DNA of 44,029 nucleotides. Origin: an uncultured Labrenzia sp. GTDB taxonomy: Bacteria; Pseudomonadota; Alphaproteobacteria; Rhizobiales; Stappiaceae. Positions 21,347 to 32,115 of the stretch are shown piece after piece. Numbering within the stretch: position 1 is the first letter of the stretch; every line of letters starts with the position of its first letter. A program made the position numbers and the translations under genes. A model generated the notes under the pieces. That model worked only from the letters and a program-made list of their open reading frames with translations. It was not told where the DNA came from and searched no databases. The stretch is taken from assembly GCA_937911395.1 (NCBI GenBank), contig CALDSI010000325.1:1-44029 (forward strand), in the 5' to 3' direction.

Positions 21347-22339
21347 ATGAAACTATTCACGTGGGCTCTAGGAGCCGCGATGGCGCTTGGTGTGACTGCC
21401 GGCTCATCCTTTGCGGCTGATACAACTTTGCGCATTTCGTTGCAGTTGCCGCTTACAAGCCACCTTGGTCAGAACCTGACCTTGTTCAAGGAAGAAGTGG
21501 AGAAGAACTCCAACGGTGATATCGCGGTCGAAATCTACGATTCCGCGCAGCTGTATAAAGACAAGGAAGTGCCGGCTGCTGTTGGGTCCGGCGCGATCGA
21601 GATGGGCGTGGCGTCCCTGACCCGATATGTCGGTGACATTCCGGCTGTCGATATTTTCTATCAGCCATTTCTTTTTGATACCGAGGACAAGGTCCGTGCA
21701 GCTGTTGCTCCAGGATCTCCTGTCCGCGGACCGCTCGATGAGGCCATCAAGGACACCGGGTCCACGGTTCTGTGGTGGCAGGCCTATGGTGGTGCGATCA
21801 TGCTGTCTCAGGACGGACCGATCAAAACACCAGAAGACATGAAGGGTAAAAAAGTCCGGGTCTTCGGCAAGACCCTCGGCGATTTCGTCACCGCTGCGGG
21901 CGGCGCTCCAACGCTCATTTCCGGATCCGAACAGTACCTCGCCTATCAGCGCGGCACAGTCGATATCGGCATGACCGGCGTTTCCGGGGTCAAGTCCCGG
22001 AAGCTTTGGGAAGTCATGGACACCATTACCGTGACCAACCACGCGGACATCGAGTTCATTGTCGTTGTGAACACGGATTTCTGGAATGGCCTGCCTGAGG
22101 CTCATAAGGAGATCATTCAGGCTGCTGCTTTGACAGCGGAAAATGATGTTCGTGACCGCATGTCCCAGATCGAGGCGGATGCGTATGCAGCTGCGGAAGA
22201 AAACGGCATGTCCGTTTACAAGCCGACAGCTGAGGAAATCTCTGCCTGGAGAGCGGTCAGCCAACCGGTTTACGACGCTTATGGCGAAAAAGCCGGTGAC
22301 CTTGGCAAGCAAGTCATGGACGCGGCGCAGAAGCTTTAG
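21347..22339 (+). CDS. dctP: TRAP transporter substrate-binding protein (DctP family)
   Basis: Signal peptide; AAVGSGAIEMGVASLTRYVGDIPAVDIFYQPFLF; EQYLAYQRGTVDIGMTG. Confidence 0.93.
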   Translation: MKLFTWALGAAMALGVTAGSSFAADTTLRISLQLPLTSHLGQNLTLFKEEVEKNSNGDIAVEIYDSAQLYKDKEVPAAVGSGAIEMGVASLTRYVGDIPAVDIFYQPFLFDTEDKVRAAVAPGSPVRGPLDEAIKDTGSTVLWWQAYGGAIMLSQDGPIKTPEDMKGKKVRVFGKTLGDFVTAAGGAPTLISGSEQYLAYQRGTVDIGMTGVSGVKSRKLWEVMDTITVTNHADIEFIVVVNTDFWNGLPEAHKEIIQAAALTAENDVRDRMSQIEADAYAAAEENGMSVYKPTAEEISAWRAVSQPVYDAYGEKAGDLGKQVMDAAQKL

Positions 22340-22350
22340 GGCGTTTCGAC

Positions 22351-22995
22351 GTGTATATCGTTGAAGCCTATGCGGCGGCCCTGATCCTCACGGTCGCCGC
22401 GCAAGCTGCGCCAGGTCCAAACCTCGTTGCCGTTGCCGCTGCCGCCTTGGGGCAAGGTCGGCGTGCAGCCGTTTACGTCACCCTTGGCGTGGCTTCTGGT
22501 GTTCTTGTTTGGGTTACGGCTGTAGCGTTCGGTCTGGCTGTCTTATTGGATCTTTTTCCGGCTGTGTTGACAGCCATGAAGATCCTCGGGGGCTGTTATC
22601 TTCTTTATGTGGCTGCCAAGGCGGCGCGTTCGGTTTTATGGCCATCGTCTGGTGGGATGATCCGGGCTGCCGGTAACAAAACGTCTGATTTCAAAAACTG
22701 GCGGTTCGGTTTGTTCGTTGTGCTGAGCAATCCCAAGGCCGGCTTGATGTGGATTGCTGTTGCATCCTTTCTGTTCGGTCAGGGTTTAGAAGCACCAACC
22801 GTTCTTGCTTTCGGGCCGCTTGGGGCCGTTTCAGCCTTCCTTGTCTACGGCGCTTACGCTCTGCTCTTTTCGACGGGTCGGATGACCCTGGCCTATCAAA
22901 AATTCCAACGGGGATTTGAGGCCGCATTCGCTGCTGCCTTCGGCGCAATGGGCGCTGCTCTCATTCTTTCAGGATTGCGCGAAGCGCATCGGTAA
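22351..22995 (+). CDS. LysE/RhtB family translocator
   Basis: Multi-helix; AAPGPNLVAVAAAALGQGRRAAVYVTLGVASGVLVW LysE signature; GTG start. Confidence 0.9.
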   Translation: MYIVEAYAAALILTVAAQAAPGPNLVAVAAAALGQGRRAAVYVTLGVASGVLVWVTAVAFGLAVLLDLFPAVLTAMKILGGCYLLYVAAKAARSVLWPSSGGMIRAAGNKTSDFKNWRFGLFVVLSNPKAGLMWIAVASFLFGQGLEAPTVLAFGPLGAVSAFLVYGAYALLFSTGRMTLAYQKFQRGFEAAFAAAFGAMGAALILSGLREAHR

Positions 22996-22999
22996 CAAA

Positions 23000-23494
23000 A
23001 TGACTGTTTTCTCGAAGCTGACCCTCGCTCTAGCTTGGATATCGGCGCTTTTGTTTGTTCTTGCCGGCGGCATGCTTACCTTCGAGGTGACGGCCCGGTA
23101 TCTCTTTGTCGCGCCGACCATTTGGGCTGCGGAGCTGTCCCAGCTGAGCCTCATTTGGGGCTCCATGATCGCAATGCCCTGGATCCTTGGCGCGGGGCGG
23201 CAAATTGCCGTTGATGCGGTGACCAACCAGCTCAGTCCAACCGCGCAGCGCGTCTGTCAGGGCCTTGCGATGATTTTTGTCGCGGGGTTCAGCGCCATTG
23301 TGGCCTGGAAGGGCGTTGGGAGTTTCTATGATTCCTTCGAGCGCGGCCGGACAACCGGGTCCATGCTGGATTTGCCCACGTGGGTAACGGAACTCGCAAT
23401 TCCTGTCGGCTTCGGACTTTTGTTCGTGCAGGCGCTGATTGAACTTGGCATAGCGGCCAAGGGGCCGGTTTCTCTAAGCGGAGCCGGACATTGA
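23000..23494 (+). CDS. dctQ: TRAP transporter small permease (DctQ family)
   Basis: Four-helix protein, FEVTARYLF...WAAELSQLSLIWGSMIAMPW; between dctP and dctM. Confidence 0.9.
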   Translation: MTVFSKLTLALAWISALLFVLAGGMLTFEVTARYLFVAPTIWAAELSQLSLIWGSMIAMPWILGAGRQIAVDAVTNQLSPTAQRVCQGLAMIFVAGFSAIVAWKGVGSFYDSFERGRTTGSMLDLPTWVTELAIPVGFGLLFVQALIELGIAAKGPVSLSGAGH

Positions 23495-24765
23495 CCACGA
23501 TCCTAATTCTCGCAGCTCTTTTCACGCTGCTGCTCATCCGTGTTCCCGTTGCCTTCACGCTTGGTGGACTTGGGTTGGCCCTGCTTTTGTTCGGCGGCTT
23601 CTCGCCCCTGATGGCACCACAAGCGATCCTGTCGACACTCGACGGGTTCATTCTTCTCGCCGTGCCGTTGTTCCTGCTGATGTCCAACATTTTGCTGAAA
23701 GGCGGCGTCGGCAAAGATCTCTTCTCGGCCGTTCATGCCTGGGTCGGACATTGGCCGGGCGGCTTGGCAGTCGCCACCATCGTTTCCTGTGGCATCTTTG
23801 CAGCGATTTCCGGATCGTCCGTAGCGACGGCGGCCACCATCGGCACGGTCGCGATCCCGGAGATGATCAGCCGAGGCTATGAGAAAAAATTCGTCTATGG
23901 ACTTCTTGCCGCCGGTGGCACGCTTGGGATCCTGATTCCGCCATCAATCCCGATGATCGTTTACGGCTTTGTCACAGAGCAGTCCGTGATTGCGCTCTTT
24001 CTGGCAGGTATCGGCCCGGGCCTGCTGCTCGTAGCGCTCTTCATTGCCTTTGCCATGATTTACGCCCGCTGGTTTGGCGGTTACACGCCGGAGCCACCGG
24101 CAAGTGCCAAGGAACGCATTTCGAGCACCATTCGTGCCCTGCCCTCCATGGTTCTGGCTGGCGTGGTGATCGGTGTCATCTACACCGGCATTGCCACCCC
24201 GACCGAGGCCGCGGCGATCGGTTTTGCCGTTGCGCTCTTGATCACCGGCTTTTACTTGCGGACTCTGACCTGGCAGGGTTTCAAGGAAGCAGCCTTTGAA
24301 AGCATGGTGACCACCGTTGCGATCCTCCTGATCGTTGCCGGTGCCAAGGTCTTCGGAAAAGCGATCACGCTTTACCGGATACCCCAGGAAATCTCGATGT
24401 TTATCGGTCAGAACATCGATACGCCGCTGGCCTTCATTCTGGTGGTGTCGGTGGTTCTTCTGATCATGGGTCTGGTGTTCGAAGCGCTCTCTATGGTGTT
24501 GATCATGACCCCGGTTCTGCTGCCCGCCGCGATGGCGCTCGGTTTTGATCCGATCTGGTTCGGGGTCTATATGGTGGTCATGGTGGAATGTGCGCTGATC
24601 ACACCGCCGGTCGGACTCAATCTCTATGTCATTCAGTCGGTGGCGCGATCCAGTTTGGCGGATGTCTCACGAGGGGTTCTCCCCTTTCTGGCACTGATGC
24701 TACTGAGCGTTGTCATACTGTACCTCTGGACTGATTTGGCCCTCTATATCCCGTTTAAGCTTTAA
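23491..24765 (+). CDS. dctM: TRAP transporter large permease (DctM family)
   Basis: PLFLLMSNILLKGGVGKDLF; AISGSSVATAATIGTVAIPEM; GILIPPSIPMIVYG; TTG start overlapping dctQ. Confidence 0.94.
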   Translation: MTTILILAALFTLLLIRVPVAFTLGGLGLALLLFGGFSPLMAPQAILSTLDGFILLAVPLFLLMSNILLKGGVGKDLFSAVHAWVGHWPGGLAVATIVSCGIFAAISGSSVATAATIGTVAIPEMISRGYEKKFVYGLLAAGGTLGILIPPSIPMIVYGFVTEQSVIALFLAGIGPGLLLVALFIAFAMIYARWFGGYTPEPPASAKERISSTIRALPSMVLAGVVIGVIYTGIATPTEAAAIGFAVALLITGFYLRTLTWQGFKEAAFESMVTTVAILLIVAGAKVFGKAITLYRIPQEISMFIGQNIDTPLAFILVVSVVLLIMGLVFEALSMVLIMTPVLLPAAMALGFDPIWFGVYMVVMVECALITPPVGLNLYVIQSVARSSLADVSRGVLPFLALMLLSVVILYLWTDLALYIPFKL

Positions 24766-24774
24766 GGACATTCC

Positions 24775-25647
24775 ATGCCGTCTCAGGCTGACAAACTCCG
24801 CGCCCTCCTGGCGCAAGACAAACTCAATGTGATGCCGTGCTGTTTCGATGCGTTGTCGGCAAAGCTGATTGAACAAGCGGGTTTCGGGCTGACCTTTATG
24901 TCGGGTTTTGCCACCTCCGCGTCCCGCATCGGTCAGCCCGATCTGGGCTTGATGTCTTATGCCGAAGTCCTCGATCAGGCCCGAAACATCACCGATGCGA
25001 TTGAGATCCCACTGATTGCCGACGGGGATACAGGCTACGGCAATGCCATGAATGTGCGCCGTACCGTCACCGGATTTGCCAAGGCGGGCGCTGCCGCCGT
25101 CATGATCGAAGATCAGCTTGCGCCAAAACGCTGCGGGCACACACCGGGCAAAGCCGTGGTGTCGCGTGCTGAAGCTTTTGATCGGATCCGCGCGGCGCAA
25201 GATGCCAAGGATGCTGGTGCCGACATCCTGATCCTTGCGCGAACGGATGCCCGGCATGATCACGGGCTCTCTGAAGCGATCGACAGGGCTGCAAAGTTCA
25301 AGGAGCTCGGAGCTGACATCCTTTTTGTTGAGGCGCCGAAGACTGTCGAGGAGATGCAAACCATCTGCCGCGAACTCCCAGGCCCGAAAATGGCCAATAT
25401 CGTGGAAGGCGGCGAAACGCCGGAGCTCTCCCACAAGGAACTGGAAGACATAGGGTTTTCCATTGCGGCGTACCCCCTCACTTTGATGGCCAGTGCCATG
25501 CAGGCGATGATGGGTACCTTGGCCAAGCTGAAATCGGATGAAGATCGCACCTCGGATTTGATGAACTTTACTGAACTCCGCGATCGGATCGGCTTCAATG
25601 ATTACTACGAAGCCTCAGCGCATTACGAGACGTCCAAGCGGGAATAG
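24775..25647 (+). CDS. isocitrate lyase/PEP mutase superfamily protein (oxaloacetate decarboxylase/dimethylmalate lyase-like)
   Basis: PLIADGDTGYGNAMNVRRTV; MIEDQLAPKRCGHTPGK; ILARTDAR. Confidence 0.9.
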   Translation: MPSQADKLRALLAQDKLNVMPCCFDALSAKLIEQAGFGLTFMSGFATSASRIGQPDLGLMSYAEVLDQARNITDAIEIPLIADGDTGYGNAMNVRRTVTGFAKAGAAAVMIEDQLAPKRCGHTPGKAVVSRAEAFDRIRAAQDAKDAGADILILARTDARHDHGLSEAIDRAAKFKELGADILFVEAPKTVEEMQTICRELPGPKMANIVEGGETPELSHKELEDIGFSIAAYPLTLMASAMQAMMGTLAKLKSDEDRTSDLMNFTELRDRIGFNDYYEASAHYETSKRE

Positions 25648-25922
25648 CATTTCGGTAAATGGCGCATGCAAAGCCATGCATTGACCGGCCCTTTTGCGAG
25701 TTGGTTAGCCGCCTGATTGCTTGATCAGGCGGGCTCTTGCGCATCTGCAATCAAACTCAGTTGAATTCAGCTCAACTCGGAATGCTTGACCTTGACGCGG
25801 AGCTGCGCCATTCACTGGACAGAATTTGGCAGTAGCCCCATTCCGGGAGACAACTGTGAGAGAACGAAGGCTGGCGGCGCGGCTTGAATACGCGAAAGGT
25901 CAGCCTGACTGAGGAGAGACCC

Positions 25923-27335
25923 ATGGCCAAGGCACGGACGCTTTACGACAAGATTTGGGACGACCACGCGGTCGACATGCAGCCGGACGGAACCGGTTTG
26001 CTCTATATTGACCGCCACCTGGTGCATGAAGTGACCAGCCCGCAGGCGTTCGAAGGTCTGCGCATGACCGGCCGCAAGGTGCGGCGACCGGGCAAGACCC
26101 TTGCCGTGGTCGACCACAACGTTCCTACGACCGACCGCCGTCATGGAATTGACGATCCAGAATCCGCTATTCAAGTGGAGACCTTGGCCAAAAACGCGGC
26201 TGAGTTCGGCGTTGAGTATTATTCGGAACTCGATATGCGTCAGGGCGTTGTCCATATCGTTGGCCCGGAACAAGGGTTCACCCTGCCCGGCATGACCATT
26301 GTTTGCGGCGACAGCCATACGTCCACTCATGGGGCTTTCGGCTCGCTTGCCCACGGTATCGGCACATCCGAGGTTGAGCACGTTCTGGCGACCCAGACCC
26401 TGATCCAGAAAAAAGCCAAGAACATGCTGGTAAAGGTCAGCGGACAGATCCCTGCCGGTGTTACGGCCAAGGACATCGTTCTGGCGATCATTGGCAAGAT
26501 CGGAACGGCCGGCGGCACAGGTTACGTGATCGAGTATGCCGGTGAAGCGATTGAATCCTTGTCGATCGAAGGCCGTATGACGGTCTGCAATATGTCGATC
26601 GAAGGCGGAGCTCGTGCAGGCCTGATCGCGCCAGACGAAAAGACCTTTGAATACATCAAGGGCCGACCGAAAGCGCCGAAAGGTGAGGATTGGGATAAGG
26701 CCGTCGCCTATTGGAAGACCTTGCACTCCGATGCGGATGCCTATTTTGATAAGGTTATCGAGCTGGACGCAGCCAATTTGCCGCCGATCGTGTCCTGGGG
26801 CTCGTCTCCGGAAGACGTTGTGTCCGTTGAAGGGGTAGTTCCGGATCCGAAAGAAATCGAAGACGAGAACCGCCGTCAATCAAAGTTCCGGGCGCTCGAT
26901 TACATGGGCCTGGAACCGGGCACGAAGATCACGGACATCAAGATCGACCGGGCCTTCATTGGTTCTTGCACCAACGGCCGCATCGAAGACCTGCGCGCCG
27001 CTGCAGCTGTGATCGGCAATCACAAGGTCGCGTCGCATGTCAGCGCGATGGTTGTTCCGGGATCCGGTCTCGTCAAAGAACAAGCGGAAGAAGAAGGTCT
27101 CGATGTCATCTTCAAGGAAGCAGGCTTTGAATGGCGTGAGCCGGGCTGCTCCATGTGCCTCGCGATGAACGCGGACAAGCTCGCGCCGGGTGAGCGCTGT
27201 GCGTCGACATCCAACCGGAACTTTGAAGGCCGCCAAGGTCACAAGGGCCGCACACATCTGGTGTCACCGGCAATGGCCGCAGCGGCCGCGATTGCCGGTC
27301 ATTTCGTCGACATTCGCGACTGGACGGCCAACTGA
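25923..27335 (+). CDS. leuC: 3-isopropylmalate dehydratase large subunit
   Basis: [74 protein letters not shown]. Confidence 0.97.
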   Translation: MAKARTLYDKIWDDHAVDMQPDGTGLLYIDRHLVHEVTSPQAFEGLRMTGRKVRRPGKTLAVVDHNVPTTDRRHGIDDPESAIQVETLAKNAAEFGVEYYSELDMRQGVVHIVGPEQGFTLPGMTIVCGDSHTSTHGAFGSLAHGIGTSEVEHVLATQTLIQKKAKNMLVKVSGQIPAGVTAKDIVLAIIGKIGTAGGTGYVIEYAGEAIESLSIEGRMTVCNMSIEGGARAGLIAPDEKTFEYIKGRPKAPKGEDWDKAVAYWKTLHSDADAYFDKVIELDAANLPPIVSWGSSPEDVVSVEGVVPDPKEIEDENRRQSKFRALDYMGLEPGTKITDIKIDRAFIGSCTNGRIEDLRAAAAVIGNHKVASHVSAMVVPGSGLVKEQAEEEGLDVIFKEAGFEWREPGCSMCLAMNADKLAPGERCASTSNRNFEGRQGHKGRTHLVSPAMAAAAAIAGHFVDIRDWTAN

Positions 27336-27363
27336 TTCGTCATTGACCGTTTGCGAAAATGTT

Positions 27364-27390
27364 AGGGGCGCGTCAAAGCGCCCCTTTTTA
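27364..27390 (+). terminator. rho-independent terminator downstream of leuC
   Basis: AGGGGCGCGTCAAAGCGCCCCTTTTTA. Confidence 0.85.
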
Positions 27391-27607
27391 TTTGCAAGAA
27401 AAAACTGTCGTAGCTTAGTGAATTTATCCGCATTTCGCTAAGTGATTCAGAAAGTTGTCGTTTTTGTCTCCCGAGTTTTCGACACCACCCGGCAAGGTGA
27501 AGAAATGAAATCATTGGTCTTCACAAGACTGTCACCTCGGCACTACAATACTCCCATCGCAACGGGACATTCTCTGCTGTCCGCTTGACTGGACACCAGA
27601 CGTTCTG

Positions 27608-28186
27608 ATGAAGCGTAAGGAGTGGAAGGTGACGATAGCGGTATCGCCGGGGGCTCATCCGGCGTTGGTGCTCAATGCGGATTACCGGCCTTTGAGCTAC
27701 TACCCCTTGTCCTTGTGGAGTTGGCAGGACACCATCAAGGCTGTGTTTCTGGACCGGGTGAACATCGTTGCGGAATATGACGCAGCGGTCCGAAGTCCGA
27801 GCTTCGAATTCAAACTGCCCAGCGTCGTTTCCTTAAAAACCTTCGTCAAACCCAGCCGGCACCCCGCCTTTACCCGCTTCAACGTATTCCTTCGCGACAA
27901 GTTCCAGTGCCAATATTGCGGTAGCAAAGAGGAACTCACCTTCGATCATCTGATCCCACGCTCCAAAGGGGGCCTGACAACCTGGGAAAACGTGATCACT
28001 GCCTGCTCCCCGTGCAACTTGCGCAAATCCAACAAGTCCTGCGAACAACTTAAAATGTGGCCCATGCACATGCCGTTCCGCCCGACCATTCAGGACCTGC
28101 ACAACAACGGCCGCGGCTTCCCACCGAACTATCTGCACGAAAGCTGGATGGACTTCCTCTACTGGGATACCGAGCTGGAGCCGTAG
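27608..28186 (+). CDS. HNH endonuclease family protein
   Basis: FLRDKFQCQYCGSKEELTFDHLIPRSKGGLTTWENVITACSPCNLRKSNK. Confidence 0.92.
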   Translation: MKRKEWKVTIAVSPGAHPALVLNADYRPLSYYPLSLWSWQDTIKAVFLDRVNIVAEYDAAVRSPSFEFKLPSVVSLKTFVKPSRHPAFTRFNVFLRDKFQCQYCGSKEELTFDHLIPRSKGGLTTWENVITACSPCNLRKSNKSCEQLKMWPMHMPFRPTIQDLHNNGRGFPPNYLHESWMDFLYWDTELEP

Positions 28187-28470
28187 GATCGTTTCAAATT
28201 TTTCAGCTGGCGTTCATTTAATAACGTCCATGTGTGCCGGGAAGTGAGAGGATGCGTCTTTCCTCTAAATCACGCATGGATGTAGGCACAAATTATCATT
28301 CAGTCTGGCATTTCAGAGGAGAGATTTGACGTTTTGGCGTCTTGATTCGTAAAAAAAGCGTAAATACTTCAACAATTCTAGTAGCATTTTAATTGTTTAG
28401 GTACTTTTCTTTAGTAGCTATTCCGTAACGTGCCTGATGGGCATTCGTAGAAACGGGATTGCGTGGCTAA

Positions 28471-29919
28471 ATGATAAAAGCCCTGATTTCAAAACTTAAC
28501 CGAAATCAAGATGGGTCCATCCTGCCGATATTTGCGGGAATGGTGTTGGTTCTGGTCGTCATTGGGGGCGCAGCTATTGATATTTCCAGGTCTGTTAACG
28601 CACGGGAAAAATTGGCTTATGCTATTGATGCAGCTGCACTTTCGGTTGCAACAGATCTTTCGACATCTGCACTGTCAGATGCACAGATTAAACAGCGGAT
28701 TGAGAACTCATTTCGCGCAAATCTTGCCGATGCAGAGTTTCTCGATCAGGCGATAGAGAATTTGAGTTTTGTTATCGACGATGATGAAGGCACCGTAACT
28801 GTCACCTCTTTTGCTGGTCTTAATAACTATTTTGTCAATATTGGCGGATTAGGGAAAGACTTGCTCGGGCCGGATGCATTTAACTTCGGTACCAACGCGC
28901 GTGTTAATTATTCCAGGTTCGATGTTGAGCTGGCTTTAATCGTAGATGTCACCGGGTCTATGAGGGGTGACATGCCTGCCTTGCGGGAAGCATCGACTGA
29001 TGTTGTGAACATCCTACTTCCTGAAGATCAGGATCAGTCAGAAGCCAAGGTCCGAATCTCTCTTGTCCCTTACAGTACCGGCGTGAATCTTGGCGTATAT
29101 GCAGATGTTGTGAAAGGTGGAGCCTATGGTTTTGCCGACAGTTCGGACTGCGTTACAGAACGTCAAGACTATGATGACGGCACCGAACTGTACGACGTAA
29201 AATACACAGACAGCGCTTATAACTATTATACAAAAAGCAATCCGCCTCCTAAAGCGACCTTCTATGGAGACGGAAGCAATGATGGCTGCTCAAGTGACTC
29301 CGTAATGATTCCGCTAACAGATGATCGGGATGAATTGATCGATGCGATTGAAGATCTGGAGGCGGACGGTTGGACGGCCGGGCATACTGGTGCAATTTGG
29401 GGCTGGAACGTTCTATCTCCCAACTACGCAAATCTCTGGCCGGCGGCCAGCGTACCGGCTGCATACAATGATGATAACATTCTGAAGTTTGCAATCATGA
29501 TGACCGATGGTGACAACAACCGGGCGTTTGATTTGCCGTTGACGGAGTACAAGAAGGTCGGCGAAGAAAACTGCCGGTGGGTTTGGCGCAACGGTGGTTG
29601 GAGATGGCGCTGCGATGATATCTATGATTGGGTTGATATTCCGGAAAGCGAATTAGAATGGGAAGTCAACAGTGACACTGGGGAAGGCTACAGTAATGAG
29701 GCATCCGTCCGGCACCGGGCATATTGCACCGCTATGAAAGATGCCGGTATCGAGGTCTTCGGCGTCTACTTTGGCTCAAACAACTCCTCTACAGGAGCTC
29801 GTAATATGCAAAACTGCGCCAGTTCCGGGAACTACTATCAGGCGAGTTCCTCTGAAGGTTTGAAACAGGCTTTTTCGAACATCGCTAAAAAAATTCAGTC
29901 CATCTACCTTTCGAGATAA
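28471..29919 (+). CDS. TadG-like pilus assembly/VWFA domain protein
   Basis: N-terminal TadE/G-like segment DGSILPIFAGMVLVLVVIGGAAIDISR; MIDAS-like DVTGSM; C-terminal VWA features FGVYFGS. Confidence 0.87.
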   Translation: MIKALISKLNRNQDGSILPIFAGMVLVLVVIGGAAIDISRSVNAREKLAYAIDAAALSVATDLSTSALSDAQIKQRIENSFRANLADAEFLDQAIENLSFVIDDDEGTVTVTSFAGLNNYFVNIGGLGKDLLGPDAFNFGTNARVNYSRFDVELALIVDVTGSMRGDMPALREASTDVVNILLPEDQDQSEAKVRISLVPYSTGVNLGVYADVVKGGAYGFADSSDCVTERQDYDDGTELYDVKYTDSAYNYYTKSNPPPKATFYGDGSNDGCSSDSVMIPLTDDRDELIDAIEDLEADGWTAGHTGAIWGWNVLSPNYANLWPAASVPAAYNDDNILKFAIMMTDGDNNRAFDLPLTEYKKVGEENCRWVWRNGGWRWRCDDIYDWVDIPESELEWEVNSDTGEGYSNEASVRHRAYCTAMKDAGIEVFGVYFGSNNSSTGARNMQNCASSGNYYQASSSEGLKQAFSNIAKKIQSIYLSR

Positions 29920-29938
29920 CGTTATCTCTCATTAAATA

Positions 29939-29971
29939 CAAAAGGCCCGTCGCTAAACGGGCCTTTTTTTA
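29939..29971 (+). terminator. rho-independent terminator between convergent VWA gene and acs
   Basis: AAAAGGCCCGTCGCTAAACGGGCCTTTTTTT. Confidence 0.88.
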
Positions 29972-29996
29972 TTTCTGGGCACCGGGCTGAACGGGC

Positions 29997-31934
29997 TTAC
30001 GCCCGGTTCTGGCGGTTGTCGATCAGGTCGTCGACCACGGCCGGGTCTGCCAGTGTCGAGGTGTCACCGAGATTGTCGAAGCTGTCCTCGGCGATCTTGC
30101 GCAGGATGCGGCGCATGATCTTGCCCGAGCGTGTTTTCGGCAGGCCGGGTGAGAACTGGATGAGGTCCGGTGAGCCGATGGGGCCGATTTCTGCCCGGAC
30201 ATGTTTGACGAGTTCTTTTTTCAGCTCATCCGTCGGTTCTTCGCCTTCCATCAGGGTGACATAGGCATAGATACCCTGCCCCTTGATGTCATGCGGATAA
30301 CCGACCACGGCGGCCTCTGAGACTTTCTCATGAGCAACCAGCGCGCTTTCCACTTCCGCGGTGCCCATGCGGTGACCGGAAACGTTGATCACGTCATCAA
30401 CGCGGCCGGTAATCCAGTAGTAGCCGTCCTCGTCCCGGCGGCAGCCGTCACCGGTGAAGTAGAGGCCTTTGTAGGTGGCAAAATACGTCTGCACGAAGCG
30501 GTCGTGGTCACCGTAAACCGTGCGCATCTGGCCTGGCCAGCTATCGGTGATGACCAGATTGCCCTCAGTTGCCCCTTCCAGGAACTTGCCTTCCGCATCA
30601 ACGACGGCCGGCTGCACGCCAAAGAACGGACGGGTTGCAGAGCCTGGCTTCAGGTCGGTTGCGCCCGGCAGTGGCGTGATCAAAATGCCACCGGTCTCGG
30701 TCTGCCACCAAGTGTCTACAATCGGGCAATTCTGTTTGCCGACGACGTTGTAATACCAGTTCCAGGCTTCCGGGTTGATCGGCTCACCGACCGAGCCGAG
30801 CAGGCGCAGCGAGGACAGATCCGACTTGTTGACGAAATCGTCACCAGCCCCCATCAGGGCGCGGATTGCGGTCGGGGCTGTGTAGAAGGTGTTGACCTTG
30901 TGCTTCTCGCAGACTTGCCAGAAGCGGCCGGCATCCGGATAGGTCGGCACGCCTTCGAACATCAGCGTTGTCGCACCGTTAGCGAGCGGACCATAGACGA
31001 TGTAGCTGTGTCCGGTGACCCAGCCGACATCCGCCGTACACCAGTAGATGTCGCCATCTTGATAGTCGAAAACATACTGGTGGGTCATTGAGGCGTAAAC
31101 GAGATAGCCGCCGGTGGTGTGCACCACACCCTTCGGCTGTCCGGTGGAGCCGGAGGTGTAGAGGATGAACAGCGGATCTTCCGCGTTCATTTCCACAGGC
31201 TCACAATGATCGGACACCCGGTCTGCTTCGTCGTGGTACCAGACGTCGCGGCCATCCTGCATGGAAATGTCGCCGCCGGTGCGCTTGACCACGATCACGC
31301 TGTCGACCGGTGCTTTTTCGCATGCCTTGTCGACATTCAGCTTCAGCGGAACCTTGCGGCCACCGCGCAGACCCTCATCGGCTGTTACAATGCAGCTGCT
31401 TTTACAGCTTTCGATACGCTGGGCGAGGCTGTCCGGAGAGAAGCCGCCAAACACGATGGAGTGGATCGCGCCAATGCGGGTACAAGCCAGCATCGCATAA
31501 GCCGCCTCTGGGATCATCGGCAAATAAAGCGTGACGCGGTCGCCCTTCTTGACGCCCTGGGCATGCAGCACGTTGGCGAACTTGTTCACCTCGTGGTGCA
31601 GCTCCTTGTAGGTAATCACCTTGCTTTCAGAAGGATCGTCACCTTCCCAGATGATGGCCGGCTGATCACCACGCGTTGCCAGATGACGGTCGATGCAGTT
31701 GGCCGAGACGTTCAGCGTGCCGTCTTCAAACCATTTGATCGAGACATTGTGGTAGTCGTAAGAGGTGTTCTTCACCTTGGTGAAGGGCTTGATCCAGTCG
31801 ATACGCTTGCCGTGCTCGCCCCAAAAGCCATCCGGGTCGCTCACCGACTGCTGATACATTTCCAGATATTTCGCGTTATCGACATGTGCCCGTGCGGCTA
31901 CTTCCGCCGGAACGGGAAAAACAGATGCGGACAT
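29997..31934 (-). CDS. acs: acetyl-CoA synthetase
   Basis: [70 protein letters not shown]. Confidence 0.97.
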   Translation of the reverse strand: MSASVFPVPAEVAARAHVDNAKYLEMYQQSVSDPDGFWGEHGKRIDWIKPFTKVKNTSYDYHNVSIKWFEDGTLNVSANCIDRHLATRGDQPAIIWEGDDPSESKVITYKELHHEVNKFANVLHAQGVKKGDRVTLYLPMIPEAAYAMLACTRIGAIHSIVFGGFSPDSLAQRIESCKSSCIVTADEGLRGGRKVPLKLNVDKACEKAPVDSVIVVKRTGGDISMQDGRDVWYHDEADRVSDHCEPVEMNAEDPLFILYTSGSTGQPKGVVHTTGGYLVYASMTHQYVFDYQDGDIYWCTADVGWVTGHSYIVYGPLANGATTLMFEGVPTYPDAGRFWQVCEKHKVNTFYTAPTAIRALMGAGDDFVNKSDLSSLRLLGSVGEPINPEAWNWYYNVVGKQNCPIVDTWWQTETGGILITPLPGATDLKPGSATRPFFGVQPAVVDAEGKFLEGATEGNLVITDSWPGQMRTVYGDHDRFVQTYFATYKGLYFTGDGCRRDEDGYYWITGRVDDVINVSGHRMGTAEVESALVAHEKVSEAAVVGYPHDIKGQGIYAYVTLMEGEEPTDELKKELVKHVRAEIGPIGSPDLIQFSPGLPKTRSGKIMRRILRKIAEDSFDNLGDTSTLADPAVVDDLIDNRQNRA

Positions 31935-32115
31935 TTAGGACCTCCCAGAAACCCCGATTTGAACCGGCGGTCGCATTTGCTCTCCTCCCGCCAGTCTTTT
32001 TTGCTGGTGGCCATTATGCGTATGGCCTTCCCCAGCGTCCATAACTTAACTTTCGTACTTTCGTAGGCGCGACATTGGTCTAGTGCGTTCAAATACGTAA
32101 GGATTTACGCTTGCG

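Noticed and set aside
25780-25834. Possible leader peptide MLDLDAELRHSLDRIWQ upstream of leuC with four Leu codons
   Set aside because: No consecutive Leu codons, no clear ribosome-binding site or attenuator with T-run; too weak to call.
25812-26879. 355 aa minus-strand ORF opposite leuC
   Set aside because: Antisense shadow ORF; no recognisable domain.
30330-32066. Plus-strand ORFs (253 and 315 aa) opposite acs
   Set aside because: Antisense to the clearly conserved acs gene.
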